Positions 25,489 to 34,784 of a stretch of DNA of 64,000 bases are shown piece by piece; within the stretch, counting starts at the first letter, position 1; each line of letters begins with the position of its first letter. The stretch lies in the NCBI RefSeq assembly GCF_011326735.1, contig NZ_JAANCN010000003.1, positions 124,001-188,000 on the forward strand, read 5' to 3'. The DNA comes from Phycicoccus endophyticus (GTDB lineage Bacteria > Actinomycetota > Actinomycetes > Actinomycetales > Dermatophilaceae). The notes beneath the pieces were generated by a model. It worked only from the letters and a program-made list of their open reading frames with translations, made no database searches and had not been told where the DNA came from. A program made the position numbers and the translations under genes.

Positions 25489-26236
25489 GCCACCCGATGA
25501 GGATGCCGACGACCCCGACGACGACGTAGGGGGCGTAGGTCCGCAGCAGCACGGGCAGCACGGTGGTGCCGAGGTCGATCGCGTCCTCGGAGCGGGGGGG
25601 CTCCGCTCGCGGCGCGCTCGGCGCGGCCGTGGCCGGCTCCGCGGCACCCGAGGGCGGCGGCTCCGGGGTGGGTGCCGGCTCGGGCTCGGCGGACGCGGCA
25701 TCGGGCGCGGGGGCCCCGACGGCCGGCGACACCGGTGCGCTCTCCCCTTCCGGGGCCGGCGCCGCCACCGGCGCGGTCGAGGGCGGCGCGGCGGGGCCGG
25801 CCAGCCGACCCTCGATGCACGCGACGAACTGGCCGAGCAGCTTGTCGGAGACGTCCTGCATGACGCCCCGGCCGAACTGGGCCGGCTTGCCGGTGACCGC
25901 GAGGTCGGTGACGACGTCGACGCGGGTGCCCTCGCCCGCCGGCTCGAGCCGGACGGTGACCGTGGCACCGGCCGTGCCGTTGCCCCGCTTGTCCTTTCCC
26001 TTGGCCTCGATGACCGCGTGGTGGGCCGCGTCGTCCCGCTCGAGGAACCGGCCGGTCCCGGCGTACTGCAGGGCGATCGGGCCGAGCTTGACCTTGACGG
26101 TGCCGGAGAAGCCCTCGTCGGTCACCTCGGTCACCGTCGCCCCCGGGAAGCAGCCGCCGACCTGCTCGAGGTCGGTGAACGTGGCCCACGCGGTGTCGAC
26201 GTCGGCGGGAACGGTGAAGTCGTGCCTGAGCTCCAT
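25472..26236 (-). CDS. coxG: CoxG-like SRPBCC protein with membrane anchor
   Basis: The first 150 or so residues are a START-like SRPBCC domain typical of CoxG (MELRHDFTVPADVDTAWATF, GGCFPGATVTEV, LAVTGKPAQFGRGVMQDV). CoxG proteins accompany molybdenum CO dehydrogenases and are thought to help membrane association or quinone contact. Then comes a Pro/Ala/Glu-rich linker of about 75 residues and one C-terminal membrane helix (YVVVGVVGILIGWLIG). The helix supports tethering of the oxidase to the membrane from the cytoplasmic side. It is the last gene of the cluster, eight bases after coxM. The total of 254 residues is typical for anchored forms. Confidence 0.85.
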   Translation of the reverse strand: MELRHDFTVPADVDTAWATFTDLEQVGGCFPGATVTEVTDEGFSGTVKVKLGPIALQYAGTGRFLERDDAAHHAVIEAKGKDKRGNGTAGATVTVRLEPAGEGTRVDVVTDLAVTGKPAQFGRGVMQDVSDKLLGQFVACIEGRLAGPAAPPSTAPVAAPAPEGESAPVSPAVGAPAPDAASAEPEPAPTPEPPPSGAAEPATAAPSAPRAEPPRSEDAIDLGTTVLPVLLRTYAPYVVVGVVGILIGWLIGRG

Positions 26237-26243
26237 GGGCCGC

Positions 26244-27092
26244 TCAGCCCGCCATCGCCGAACGGACCGCACGCCGGGTGAGCACGGTCGCCAGGTGCCG
26301 GCGGTAGTCGGCGTCCCCGTTGAGGTCGCTCGGTGGGTGGGTGCCCTCGGCGGCGGCGGCGCAGGCCGCCTCGAGGTCGTCCGCGGAGGCGCCGACGAGC
26401 GCACGCTCGACGGCGGTCGCCCGCAGCGGGGTCGAGCCCATGTTCGTCAGCCCCACCCGGGCCTCGGCGACCGAGCCGCTCTCGACGCGGACGGTTGCGG
26501 CGACCCCGACGATCGACCACTGGTGGGCGACCCGGACGAACTTCTCGTAGGCGCACCCCCAGCCGGTGTGCTTGGGGATGCGGACCTCGGTGAGCAGCTC
26601 ACCGTCGCCGACCGCGGTCTCGAACAGGTCCTGGAAGAAGTCGCCGGCCGCCACCGTCCGCTCGCCCCCGGGGCCGACGACCACCATCGTCGCCTCGAGC
26701 GCGAGGACGGGCGCCCCGACGTCGCCGGCCGGGTCGGCGTGCACGAGGGCCCCACCGAGGGTGCCGCGGTGGCGGATCTGCGGGTCGGCGACGGTCTCGA
26801 CGGCGACGGCGAGCAGCCGGGCGTGCTCGCGGACGAGCGCGTCCTCGACGATGTCGCTGTACGGGGTCATCGCCCCGATGGCGAGGTGGTCGCCGGCGTC
26901 GCGGACCCCGCGCAGGGCCTCGACCCGGCCGAGGTCGACGACCGTCTCGGGGGCGTTGAGCCGCATCCGCAGGATCGGCAGGAGGGACTGGCCGCCGGCG
27001 AGGACCTTGGCGTCCTCGCCCGCCTCGGCCAGGGCCGAGAGCGCCTCCTCGACGCTCGTCGGGGCCACATAGTCGAAGGCTGCGGGGATCAC
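26244..27092 (-). CDS. coxM: Molybdenum hydroxylase FAD subunit (CoxM-like)
   Basis: The medium, FAD-binding subunit passes electrons from the iron-sulfur subunit to the acceptor. The 282 residues begin [20 protein letters not shown] and contain the flavin motifs AGGQSLLP and the TLGGALVHADPAGD stretch, followed by a CO-dehydrogenase flavoprotein C-terminal domain. The GTG start overlaps the coxL stop by four bases, indicating coupled translation. The S-L-M gene order with coxM last is that of form II clusters. The actual electron acceptor cannot be deduced. Confidence 0.93.
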   Translation of the reverse strand: MIPAAFDYVAPTSVEEALSALAEAGEDAKVLAGGQSLLPILRMRLNAPETVVDLGRVEALRGVRDAGDHLAIGAMTPYSDIVEDALVREHARLLAVAVETVADPQIRHRGTLGGALVHADPAGDVGAPVLALEATMVVVGPGGERTVAAGDFFQDLFETAVGDGELLTEVRIPKHTGWGCAYEKFVRVAHQWSIVGVAATVRVESGSVAEARVGLTNMGSTPLRATAVERALVGASADDLEAACAAAAEGTHPPSDLNGDADYRRHLATVLTRRAVRSAMAG

Positions 27093-29572
27093 TGGGCTGC
27101 TCCGTCCGTCGTGCCGGCCGCGGGGTCCTGGTTGGGGGTGCCCTCGTCGAAGTGCGCCTGCTGGGTGGGGGTGGGCCCCGCGTCCTGGGTGCCACCGGCG
27201 CTGCGGATGGCCTTCCAGACCCGTTCGGGGGTGCACGGCATCTGGATGTCGTCGATGCCGAGCGGCCGCACGGCGTCGACGATCGCGTTGACCACCGCGG
27301 GGGTCGAGGCGATCGTGCCGGCCTCGCCGACCCCCTTGGTGCCGAGGCTGTTGGAGGTCGCCGGGGAGGTCGTGTGGTCGGTGACGAAGCTGATCGTGTC
27401 GGCCGCCGTCGGCAGGGTGTAGTCGACGAACGAGCCGGAGACCAGGGTTCCCTGCTCGTCGTACTCCGCGCCCTCCCACAGGGCCTGGGCGATCCCCTGG
27501 ACCAGCCCGCCGTGCACCTGCCCCTCGACGATGAGCGGGTTGATGATGTTGCCGATGTCGTCGACGCAGACGTACTTGCGCATCGTGCTCTGGCCGGTCT
27601 CGGTGTCGACCTCCATGGCGCACAGGTGGGTGCCGTGCGGGAAGGAGAAGTTCACCGGGTCGAAGGTGGCGTCGGCGTCGATGCTCGGCTCGAGGCCCTC
27701 CGGGTAGTCGTGTCCCGTCCAGACCGACAGCGCGACGTCCGAGATGCCGACGCCCTTGTCGGTGCCCTTGACGGTGAACCTGCCGCCGGCGAACTCGAGG
27801 TCGTCGACGCTGGCCTCGAGCATGTGCGCCGCCAGCGGCCGCGCCTTCTCGATGACCTTGTCGGCGGCGCGCACGAGGGCCTCACCCCCGACGACGAGCG
27901 ACCGGGAGCCGTAGGTGTCCATCCCCTTCGGTGCGATCTGGGTGTCGCCGTGGAGGACCTCGACGCTCTCGAAGGGCACGCCGAGCCGGTCGGCGACGAT
28001 CTGGCTCCACGCCGTCTCGTGCCCCTGGCCGTGGGCGGACACCCCGGTGATGACCTCGACGGTGCCGGTGGCGAGCATCCGGATGCTCGCGGTCTCCCAG
28101 CCACCCGCGCCGTAGTTGAGCGAGCCGAGCACCCGGGAGGGGGCCAGGCCGCACATCTCGGTGAAGGTGGAGACGCCGATGCCCAGCTGGACCGGGTCCC
28201 CGGCGTCGCGGCGGCGCTGCTGCTCGGCGCGCAGCTCGTCGTACCCGAAGAGCTCGGTGGCCTTGGCCGTCGCCGCCTCGTAGTTGCCCGAGTCGTAGGT
28301 CATCCCGGCCACGGTCGTGAAGGGGAACTCCTCGTGCCTGATCCAGTTCTTCTCGCGGATCTGCAGCGGGTCGACCCCGACCTCCGCGGCGAGCTCGTCC
28401 ATGAGCCGCTCGATGGCGAAGGTCGCCTCCGGGCGACCGGCGCCGCGGTAGGCGTCGACCCACGTCTTGTTCGTGTAGTAGTTCGTGCAGTTGAACTGGT
28501 AGGCGGGGAACTTGTAGATCGAGTTGAACATCCAGGCGCCCAGGACGGGCACGCCGCCGCCGACGATCGCCGCGTACGCGCCGAGGTCGCAGGTCAGCTC
28601 CACCTTGAGGCCGGTGACCGTGCCGTCCCGCTCGGCGCACAGCGTGAGCTTCTGCCACTGGTCACGGCCGTGGTGGGCCGAGACCATCGTCTCGGAGCGG
28701 GTCTCGGTGTACTTGACCGGCTTGCCGAGCTTGCGGGCGACAGCGAGGGTGACGAACTCCTCCGGCGTCGACTGCAGCTTGCCGCCGAAGCCGCCGCCGA
28801 CGTCCGGGGCGATGACCCGGATCTTGGACTCGGGCAGCCCGGTGGTCGCGGCGATGCAGAAGCGCAGGATGTGCGGCACCTGGGTCGCCGACCACATGAC
28901 GACCTGCTCCCCGGTCGGGTCGACGACCGTGGAGCGGGGCTCCATGAAGGCCGGGATGAGCCGCTGCTGGCGGTACTCGCGCTCGATGACGATGCCACCC
29001 TCGCGCGCCCTGGCGATGGCCTCCTCGACGTCGCCGCCGGTGCCCGCCTCTTGGGAGTCCAGCTGCCAGAACGCGCTCTTGTTCGTCCCGAGGTCGGGGT
29101 GGGCGAGCACCTCGTCGGTCGTGGCCGCCTTGAGGTCGAGCACGGCCGGGAGCTCCTCGTAGTCGACGTCGACGAGCTCGGCGGCGTCGCGGGCGACGGC
29201 CGCACTGCGAGCGGCGACGACGGCCACGATCTCGCCCGAGTGCGACACCCGCTCCAGCGGCATCGGCAGGTGGTCGGGGCTCTTCTGGTCCGGCGTGATC
29301 GGCCAGGCCGTGATGTTGACGCCCTGGATGTCGGCGATGTCGTGGCCGGTGAAGACCGCGACGACGCCCGGCAGCGCGCGCGCCTGCTCGGTCTCGACCG
29401 AGGTGATCCGCGCGTGCGCGAACGGGCTGCGCACCATCGCCAGGTGGAGCATGCCGGGCAGCTGGATGTTGTCGGTCCACCGGGTGCGCCCGGTGACGAG
29501 CCGCTCGTCCTCCTTGCGGCGGCGGGCGGCGCCGATCTCCGGGGTGCGAGGGCGGTCCTCGATGGCGGTCAT
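27089..29572 (-). CDS. coxL: Molybdenum hydroxylase large subunit, form II CoxL-like
   Basis: The 827-residue molybdopterin-binding catalytic subunit of the xanthine oxidase family. Residues 15-130 form the a/b hammerhead domain; the Mo-binding body contains [12 protein letters not shown] and [12 protein letters not shown]-type loops (seen as [11 protein letters not shown]), and near the C-terminus the conserved Glu lies in [12 protein letters not shown]. The active-site loop at residues 374-380 is AYRGAGR, the form II signature; true form I CO dehydrogenases have AYxCSFR with a Cys that binds copper. So the enzyme belongs to the group whose substrate is often not CO. It overlaps coxS and coxM by four bases each. 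Confidence 0.93.
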   Translation of the reverse strand: MTAIEDRPRTPEIGAARRRKEDERLVTGRTRWTDNIQLPGMLHLAMVRSPFAHARITSVETEQARALPGVVAVFTGHDIADIQGVNITAWPITPDQKSPDHLPMPLERVSHSGEIVAVVAARSAAVARDAAELVDVDYEELPAVLDLKAATTDEVLAHPDLGTNKSAFWQLDSQEAGTGGDVEEAIARAREGGIVIEREYRQQRLIPAFMEPRSTVVDPTGEQVVMWSATQVPHILRFCIAATTGLPESKIRVIAPDVGGGFGGKLQSTPEEFVTLAVARKLGKPVKYTETRSETMVSAHHGRDQWQKLTLCAERDGTVTGLKVELTCDLGAYAAIVGGGVPVLGAWMFNSIYKFPAYQFNCTNYYTNKTWVDAYRGAGRPEATFAIERLMDELAAEVGVDPLQIREKNWIRHEEFPFTTVAGMTYDSGNYEAATAKATELFGYDELRAEQQRRRDAGDPVQLGIGVSTFTEMCGLAPSRVLGSLNYGAGGWETASIRMLATGTVEVITGVSAHGQGHETAWSQIVADRLGVPFESVEVLHGDTQIAPKGMDTYGSRSLVVGGEALVRAADKVIEKARPLAAHMLEASVDDLEFAGGRFTVKGTDKGVGISDVALSVWTGHDYPEGLEPSIDADATFDPVNFSFPHGTHLCAMEVDTETGQSTMRKYVCVDDIGNIINPLIVEGQVHGGLVQGIAQALWEGAEYDEQGTLVSGSFVDYTLPTAADTISFVTDHTTSPATSNSLGTKGVGEAGTIASTPAVVNAIVDAVRPLGIDDIQMPCTPERVWKAIRSAGGTQDAGPTPTQQAHFDEGTPNQDPAAGTTDGAAQ

Positions 29573-30054
29573 CGCGCCACGCTCCCCTCGCCGGCCATCG
29601 ACTCCGCGGCCGCGGCCACCGCCTTGACGATGTTGTGGTAGCCGGTGCACCGGCACAGGTTGCCCTCGAGCCCGGTGCGGATCTCCTCCTCCGAGGGGTG
29701 CGGGTTCTCGCGCAGCAGGTCGACCGCCTGCATGATCATCCCGGGGGTGCAGTAGCCGCACTGGAGGGCGTGGTTGTCGTGGAAGGCGGCCTGCATCGGG
29801 TGCAGCCCGCCTCCGGTGGCCAGGCCCTCGATCGTCGTCACCTCGTGGCCGTCGGCCTGGACGGCGAGCACGGTGCAGGACTTCACGCTGCGACCGTCGA
29901 GATGGACGGTGCAGGCTCCGCAGTTGCTCGTGTCGCACCCGACGACGGTGCCGACCTTGCCGAGCACCTCGCGCAGGTAGTGGACGAGCAGCATCCGGGG
30001 TTCGACGTCGTCGGCGTACGAGGCGCCGTCGACCGAGACGGTGATCCGAGTCAT
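29569..30054 (-). CDS. coxS: Molybdenum hydroxylase [2Fe-2S] subunit (CoxS-like)
   Basis: The 161-residue small subunit carries two [2Fe-2S] clusters. The N-terminal plant-type ferredoxin motif is [16 protein letters not shown] with the fourth Cys in VKSCTVLA. The C-terminal helical domain has [12 protein letters not shown] and [15 protein letters not shown] stands upstream of the ATG at 30054. A promoter-like pair with a palindromic spacer lies 40-70 bases upstream, so coxS-coxL-coxM-coxG may be transcribed separately from the maturation genes. Confidence 0.95.
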   Translation of the reverse strand: MTRITVSVDGASYADDVEPRMLLVHYLREVLGKVGTVVGCDTSNCGACTVHLDGRSVKSCTVLAVQADGHEVTTIEGLATGGGLHPMQAAFHDNHALQCGYCTPGMIMQAVDLLRENPHPSEEEIRTGLEGNLCRCTGYHNIVKAVAAAAESMAGEGSVAR

Positions 30055-30093
30055 CGTTGACTCCTTCACGAGGGACCGGGGGTCGTGAGCGTG

Positions 30094-30122
30094 ATCTTGC
30101 TTCACCGGCGCCCCGGTGACAA
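30094..30122 (-). promoter_or_regulatory. Candidate coxS promoter with a palindrome in its spacer
   Basis: Reading leftward, TTGTCA and CAAGAT are 17 bases apart. Between them lies TCACCGG-CGCC-CCGGTGA in forward orientation, a perfect 7-bp inverted repeat at 30102-30119, placed to act as an operator. The remaining 148-bp gap between the xdhC-like gene and coxS shows no coding character. Confidence 0.5.
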
Positions 30123-30202
30123 GCACTTCCGCCCACCGAAGGTCCCCGCACGCCGCCTCGGCCCCTTTCCCGACGGGAAAACCCTCCCCGGTGCCCGCCG
30201 GC

Positions 30203-31345
30203 TCAGCGGGCCGCGCCCGAGTGGTGGATCGGCCCGCTGACGTCCTGGAGGCGCCGTCCGTGGCCGCCCCACTGGCGGGCGACGATCTCGGCGGCGATGG
30301 ACACCGCCGTCTCCTGCGGGGTGCGGGCGCCGAGGTCGAGGCCGATCGGGCTGGAGAGCCGGGTGAGCTCGTCAGCGGAGACCCCGGCCGCCCGCAGCCG
30401 CTCGAGGCGGTCCTCGTGGGTGCGCCGGCTGCCCATCGCGCCGACGTAGGCGACCTCGGGAAGCCGCAGCGCCAGCTCGAGCACCGGGACGTCGAACTTC
30501 GGGTCGTGGGTGAGGACGCACACGACGGTGCGCCCGTCGACCCGCCCCTGCTCCGCCTCGCGCGCCAGGTAGCGGTGCGGCCACTCGACGACGACCTCGT
30601 CGGCCGCCGGGAAGCGGCTCGTCGTGGCGAAGACCGGGCGCGCGTCGCACACCGTTACCCGGTAGCCGAGGAAGGAGCCGACGTGCGCGACGGCGGCCGC
30701 GAAGTCGATCGCCCCGAAGACGAGCATCCGGGGCCGGGGGGCGAAAGCGGAGACGAACACGCGCATCCCCTCGCCGCGCCGCTCACCGTCGGGGCCGTAG
30801 GTCAGGGTCTCGGTACGCCCGGCGGCGAGCAGGCCGCGTGCGTCGTCGAGGACCGCCGCGTCGGCACGTGCCGAGCCCAGGGCTCCGGTCACCGGCTCGT
30901 CGGCGTCCTCGGGGCGCACGACGAGGCGTCTGCCGACCCATGCCGGGTCCGGGTGCTCGATCGTCGTGGCCACGGCGACCGGCCGCCCGGCGGCGACGTC
31001 GTCGGCGACCGCACCCAGCTCGGGGAAGGTCTCCTGCGAGACCGGCTCGACGAAGACGTCGAGGATTCCGCCGCAGGTCAGCCCGACGGCGAAGGCGTCG
31101 TCGTCGGACACCCCGTAGCGCTGCAGCACCGGGGCGCCGGTCGTCAGGACCTCGCCGGAGAGCTCGTACACGGCCCCCTCGACGCACCCCCCGGAGACCG
31201 ACCCGACCGCCTCACCGGCCGGGCCGAGGAGCATCGAGGCGCCGGCCGGCCGGGGAGCCGAGCGGAAGGTCGCGACGACGGTGGCGACACCGACGCGTTC
31301 CCCCGCGCGCCACCACCGCACGAGGTCGTCCAGGACGTCACGCAT
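30203..31345 (-). CDS. XdhC/CoxI family molybdenum cofactor maturation protein
   Basis: A 380-residue protein of the XdhC family, which binds molybdenum cofactor, aids its sulfuration and inserts it into xanthine-oxidase-type enzymes. The N-terminal domain has [17 protein letters not shown] and [14 protein letters not shown], the family signature. The C-terminal Rossmann-like domain shows [28 protein letters not shown] and [14 protein letters not shown]. It overlaps the coxE stop by eight bases, so maturation genes form one unit upstream of the structural genes. Confidence 0.92.
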   Translation of the reverse strand: MRDVLDDLVRWWRAGERVGVATVVATFRSAPRPAGASMLLGPAGEAVGSVSGGCVEGAVYELSGEVLTTGAPVLQRYGVSDDDAFAVGLTCGGILDVFVEPVSQETFPELGAVADDVAAGRPVAVATTIEHPDPAWVGRRLVVRPEDADEPVTGALGSARADAAVLDDARGLLAAGRTETLTYGPDGERRGEGMRVFVSAFAPRPRMLVFGAIDFAAAVAHVGSFLGYRVTVCDARPVFATTSRFPAADEVVVEWPHRYLAREAEQGRVDGRTVVCVLTHDPKFDVPVLELALRLPEVAYVGAMGSRRTHEDRLERLRAAGVSADELTRLSSPIGLDLGARTPQETAVSIAAEIVARQWGGHGRRLQDVSGPIHHSGAAR

Positions 31346-32465
31346 GCGCGACCACCTCCGTCAGCTCCTCGAAGGCCGCCATCGAGTGCCCGGCGACGAG
31401 GGCGTCGACGTGCGGCAGCACCGCCATGATGCCCCCCTGGACCGGTGCGTACCCCGCCTTGCCGCGATGGGGGTTGACCCAGACGACCCGGTGGGCGACC
31501 GCGGCGAGCCGGCGGACCTGCTCACCGAGGGCCTGCGGGTCGTCCCGCTCCCAGCCGTCGCTGAACACGACGACGACGGCTCCCCGAGCCATGCCGCGCC
31601 GGCCCCAGCGGTCGAGGAAGACCTTGACGCCCTCGGCCAGCCGGGTCCCACCCGACCAGTCCGGGATGGCCTCACCCGCGGCCACGATCGCGCGGTCGGG
31701 GTCGCGCACGTGCAGGGGCCGGGTGATGTGCGTCAGCCGGGTCCCGAGGGTGAACACCTCGGTCGGCACGCCGGCCGTGCAGTACGCGTGCGCCAGCCGG
31801 ACCAGCGCGTCGGCGTAGGCGCTCATCGACCCGGAGACGTCGACGAGCAGGACCACCCGGCGGGCCCGGCTGCCGCGGCGGCGCCACGCGACCTCGCCCG
31901 GCTCGCCCATGCGGCGCAGGGTGGCGCGCAGCGTGCGGCGGGCGTCCACGCCGCCGCGCGCCGCGACCTGCCAGCGGTGCGCCCGGCGGCGCGGTGCGCG
32001 GGGACGCAGCCGCGCGAACAGCCGGGCCAGCTCCTCGCGTTCGTCGCGCGAGAGGGTGGCGACGTCGCGCCGGCGCAGCACCTCGGTCCCCGACGCCCGG
32101 GCACGGACGTCCTCGGACTCGGGCGGGCCCCCGTCCACCGACCCGCTCGAGGCGAGCGGCGCCTGGGCCGAGACCCGGGGCGGGGGGTCGCGCCGCGCCC
32201 AGCCGGCACGGGTCCCGCCGAACCACTCGGCGAAGACGAGGTCGTGCCGCTCGAGGTCCGCCGGAGAGGTGCACAGGGTCGCCCGGCCGGCGTGGTAGGC
32301 GCCGGCGGCGGACCCCAGCCCGAGCGCCGCCACCGCCTCGAGGTAGGTGCGCTCCCGGTCGGCGGTGACGTGGACGCCGGCCGCGCGCAGCGCCCGGGCG
32401 AACCCGAGGAGCACCTCCTCCGGCGGGTGGCGGTCCCCCGCGGTGACCGGCTGGGTGGTGCTCAC
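31338..32465 (-). CDS. CoxE-like von Willebrand factor A domain protein
   Basis: A 375-residue vWA-domain protein with the metal-ion-dependent adhesion motif LLVDVSGSMSAYAD, and later TRLAEGVKVFLDRWG and VVVFSDGWERDD. The N-terminal half is Arg-rich and helical. CoxE works with the MoxR ATPase CoxD to mature molybdenum CO dehydrogenases; in the characterised system they assemble the active-site metal. Form II enzymes lack the copper-binding Cys, so the pair here may do another insertion or folding step. GTG start, four-base overlap with the ATPase gene. Confidence 0.88.
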   Translation of the reverse strand: MSTTQPVTAGDRHPPEEVLLGFARALRAAGVHVTADRERTYLEAVAALGLGSAAGAYHAGRATLCTSPADLERHDLVFAEWFGGTRAGWARRDPPPRVSAQAPLASSGSVDGGPPESEDVRARASGTEVLRRRDVATLSRDEREELARLFARLRPRAPRRRAHRWQVAARGGVDARRTLRATLRRMGEPGEVAWRRRGSRARRVVLLVDVSGSMSAYADALVRLAHAYCTAGVPTEVFTLGTRLTHITRPLHVRDPDRAIVAAGEAIPDWSGGTRLAEGVKVFLDRWGRRGMARGAVVVVFSDGWERDDPQALGEQVRRLAAVAHRVVWVNPHRGKAGYAPVQGGIMAVLPHVDALVAGHSMAAFEELTEVVAHA

Positions 32466-33352
32466 GGCGTGAGCATGACGTCGAGCGCTCGCTTGACCCG
32501 CTCGGCGTCCTCCCGGTACTTCACGGCGACCCCGAGGGTGGCCGCGGCGGTCTCGGTGTCGAGGTTGCGGGTCCCGAGCTCGTGGAGGGCACGGGCCCAG
32601 TCCAGGGTCTCCGCGACGCCGGGCGGCTTGAGCAGCTCGCCGTCGGCGCGGATGCCGTGGACGAGGCGGACCACCTGACCCGCCAGCGCCTCGGGCACCT
32701 CGGGGGCGCGGGCCCGCAGGATCGCCAGCTCGCGCTCGATGCCGGGGTGCTCGAGCCAGTGGTAGAGGCAGCGGCGCTTGAGGGCGTCGTGCAGCTCGCG
32801 GGTGCGGTTCGAGGTGAGCAGGACGACCGGGGGCGTGGCGGCGGTGACCGTGCCGAGCTCGGGGATGGTCACCTGCCACGTCGAGAGCACCTCGAGCAGG
32901 AAGGCCTCGAACTCGTCGTCCGCCCGGTCGACCTCGTCGACGAGGAGCACGGCGGGGGCCTCCCGCAGGGCGCGCAGCACCGGGCGGGCCAGGAGGAAGC
33001 GCTCGTCGAAGAGGTCGGCCTCGACCGCGTCGACGTCCGTGACCCCGCCCGTGGTCGCCTCGAGGGCCCGCACGTGCAGGATCTGGCGGGGGAAGTCCCA
33101 GTCGTAGAGGGCCTGGGTGGCGTCGATCCCCTCGTAGCACTGGAGGCGGACCAGCGGCAGCGCCAGCGTCTCGGCCAGCGCCTCGGCGAGGGCGGTCTTG
33201 CCGGTGCCGGGCTCGCCCTCGGTGAGCAGCGGTCGCCCGAGCCGCAGTGCGAGCCAGGCGACGGTCGCGAGCGCGTCGTCGGCGAGGTACCCGGTGCCGG
33301 CCAGGCCGCTCGCGAGGTCGGCGGCGCTGGCGAAGCTCGTCCTGGGGTCCAT
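32462..33352 (-). CDS. MoxR-family AAA+ ATPase (CoxD-like)
   Basis: A 296-residue AAA+ ATPase. Walker A is GEPGTGKTALAEA, Walker B is VLLVDEVDRADDEFEAFL, sensor 1 is LLTSNRTREL, and the arginine finger region is ALKRRCLYHWLEHP. Paired with a vWA protein, it matches the CoxD/CoxE maturation couple. Two starts are possible: ATG at 33352 (MDPRTSF), chosen here, and an in-frame GTG 15 bases further upstream. Neither has a strong ribosome-binding site. Confidence 0.9.
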   Translation of the reverse strand: MDPRTSFASAADLASGLAGTGYLADDALATVAWLALRLGRPLLTEGEPGTGKTALAEALAETLALPLVRLQCYEGIDATQALYDWDFPRQILHVRALEATTGGVTDVDAVEADLFDERFLLARPVLRALREAPAVLLVDEVDRADDEFEAFLLEVLSTWQVTIPELGTVTAATPPVVLLTSNRTRELHDALKRRCLYHWLEHPGIERELAILRARAPEVPEALAGQVVRLVHGIRADGELLKPPGVAETLDWARALHELGTRNLDTETAAATLGVAVKYREDAERVKRALDVMLTP

Positions 33353-33397
33353 GGCCGACAGCATCACCCAGGAGCGGCGCTCAGGGAAGGAGGACGC

Positions 33398-33736
33398 TCA
33401 CAGCAGGGTCGCGACGGCGGCGGCCAGCTCGCCGACGGACAGGGCGCCGATCACCGCGGCCACCACGGCGACGAGCCGGCCGTCGCTGAGCACCGAGAAG
33501 CGGGGGTCCTGCGGGTGGTCCTGCCCGAGCCGCCGTTGCCGCAGCGTGCCGAGGACGACGTAGAGCGCCATGGCGGCGGTCAGGGCGGTGGGCGCGAGCA
33601 CCGCCGGCCCGAGCGAGTCCAGGGTGAGCCGGCCGATGGTCAGCGACCCGACGAGCAGCGCGAGGCCGGTGCGCCGCCAGGCGAGCGTCGTGCGCTCCTG
33701 CTGCATCCCCGGGTCGCGGACCAGCTCCTCCCTCAC
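33398..33736 (-). CDS. DUF202 membrane protein, first of two
   Basis: A 112-residue protein of the DUF202/YidH type. It has the family marker QQERTTLAWRRTGLALLVG, where an ERT-LAW-RT helix precedes the first membrane span, then two more hydrophobic helices. Function is unknown in all bacteria; the fungal relative is the VTC subunit domain. The GTG start overlaps the stop of the second DUF202 gene by four bases. It is embedded between the nucleotidyltransferase and MoxR genes of the molybdenum hydroxylase cluster. Confidence 0.8.
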   Translation of the reverse strand: MREELVRDPGMQQERTTLAWRRTGLALLVGSLTIGRLTLDSLGPAVLAPTALTAAMALYVVLGTLRQRRLGQDHPQDPRFSVLSDGRLVAVVAAVIGALSVGELAAAVATLL

Positions 33737-34110
33737 GTGAGGGCCCGGGTGATGCTCGCGATGCCGAGGACCAGCCCGACGACGCCTGCCGCGGCGACGA
33801 CGACGACCATCGCCGGGTTCCCGGGAAGGGCGGCGTCCTCACGCATCGCGCGTTCGGTGCGTGCCCAGTTCCACCACGCGGAGCCGGCGGTGAGCATCCC
33901 GGCGAGGGCGAGCAGCGCGGCGAGGAGGGACTGCACGACGTGGTGGAGGGGCAGGTCGAGCGCGTCCAGGGCGGCGGCACCGGCGAGCAGGGCCAGGCCG
34001 GTGCGGGCCCACGCGAGGAAGGTGCGCTCGTTGGCCAGCGAGAAGCGCGGGTCCGGGTCGCTCCCGTGGTCGTAGACCTGCCGGGGCCAGCGTCGTCTGC
34101 TCTCGCTCAC
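33733..34110 (-). CDS. DUF202/YidH membrane protein, second of two
   Basis: A 125-residue companion with DPRFSLANERTFLAWARTGLA, the same ERT-LAW-RT signature, and three membrane helices (LLAGAAALDAL, LLAALLALAGML, VVVVAAAGVVGLVLG). The pair resembles YidH/YidG-type tandem genes. GTG at 34110 was chosen; an ATG seven codons upstream is also possible. It starts only seven bases after the nucleotidyltransferase stop. Confidence 0.8.
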   Translation of the reverse strand: MSESRRRWPRQVYDHGSDPDPRFSLANERTFLAWARTGLALLAGAAALDALDLPLHHVVQSLLAALLALAGMLTAGSAWWNWARTERAMREDAALPGNPAMVVVVAAAGVVGLVLGIASITRALT

Positions 34111-34117
34111 GTGGCCA

Positions 34118-34717
34118 TCATCCCGGAGCGCCATCGAGGTCCTGCGGGGTGTCGGCGTCCTTGCCCGTCGCCAGGTCGCCGCACTCGACCACCGTCGGCG
34201 GGTGCGTGCCCAGGTGGTCACGGGCCCCGCGGTCGCCGCGGACCGAGTGACGCAGCTCCTCCCAGTGCTCCCGCCCCAGGAGGACGGGGTGCCCCGGAAC
34301 GCCGGCGAACTCGGCCCGCAGGAGCATCGAGGGACCGCGGCCCCGGCCGGCCGAGAGCACCCGTCGGTAGACGCGGGTGCCGACGTCGGGCAGGTCCACG
34401 AGGGTGACCAGGGCCGCCTCGACCTCGCCCGGTGAGGTCTGCGAGAGATGCCCGAGACCGGTGCGCAGCGAGGCTCCCATCCCCTCGCGCCAGTCCGGGG
34501 CGAGGACGAGCTCGCCGCCGGCCTGCTCGGCGAGCGGGCCGGCCTCCTCGGCGCCCGCACCGAGGACGACGACGACGCGCTCGAGACCGGCGTGCAGCAG
34601 GCGGTCGAGCGTCGTCTCGAGCAGGGTCGGCTCCCCCGGAGCCGCCCGCACGAGCGCCTTCGGGCCGCCCATCCGGCGCCCGGCCCCCGCGGCGAGAAGC
34701 AGCCCGACCGTCGTCAT
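34118..34717 (-). CDS. MobA-like NTP transferase (probable molybdenum cofactor cytidylyltransferase)
   Basis: A 199-residue nucleotidyltransferase with the N-terminal LLLAAGAGRRMGGPKALV that binds the NTP phosphates, ALVTLVDLPDVG with the metal-binding Asp, and FAGVPGHPVLLGREHW. This pattern is that of MocA-type enzymes that attach CMP to molybdopterin for the xanthine oxidase family. Position at the head of the molybdenum hydroxylase operon supports that role. ATG at 34717 keeps the motif at the N-terminus. It is divergent from arsR by 67 bases. Confidence 0.85.
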   Translation of the reverse strand: MTTVGLLLAAGAGRRMGGPKALVRAAPGEPTLLETTLDRLLHAGLERVVVVLGAGAEEAGPLAEQAGGELVLAPDWREGMGASLRTGLGHLSQTSPGEVEAALVTLVDLPDVGTRVYRRVLSAGRGRGPSMLLRAEFAGVPGHPVLLGREHWEELRHSVRGDRGARDHLGTHPPTVVECGDLATGKDADTPQDLDGAPG

Positions 34718-34749
34718 GACGGCCAGCCTGTCACGGCAGCCTCGGGGGC

Positions 34750-34778
34750 TCGACCGCCGTCCATTCATCGACTAAACT
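34750..34778 (+). promoter_or_regulatory. Promoter of the arsR-permease pair, probably leaderless
   Basis: TCGACC and TAAACT are 17 bases apart, and the arsR ATG begins six bases after the -10 box, where transcription itself should start. The AT-rich stretch around the -10 box (ATCGACTAAACTAGAT) is an imperfect inverted repeat, a plausible ArsR operator. Confidence 0.55.
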
Positions 34779-34784
34779 AGATCA

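Noticed and set aside
27089-29572. Bona fide form I carbon monoxide dehydrogenase
   Set aside because: The active-site loop reads AYRGAGR and has no Cys for the Mo-Cu centre.
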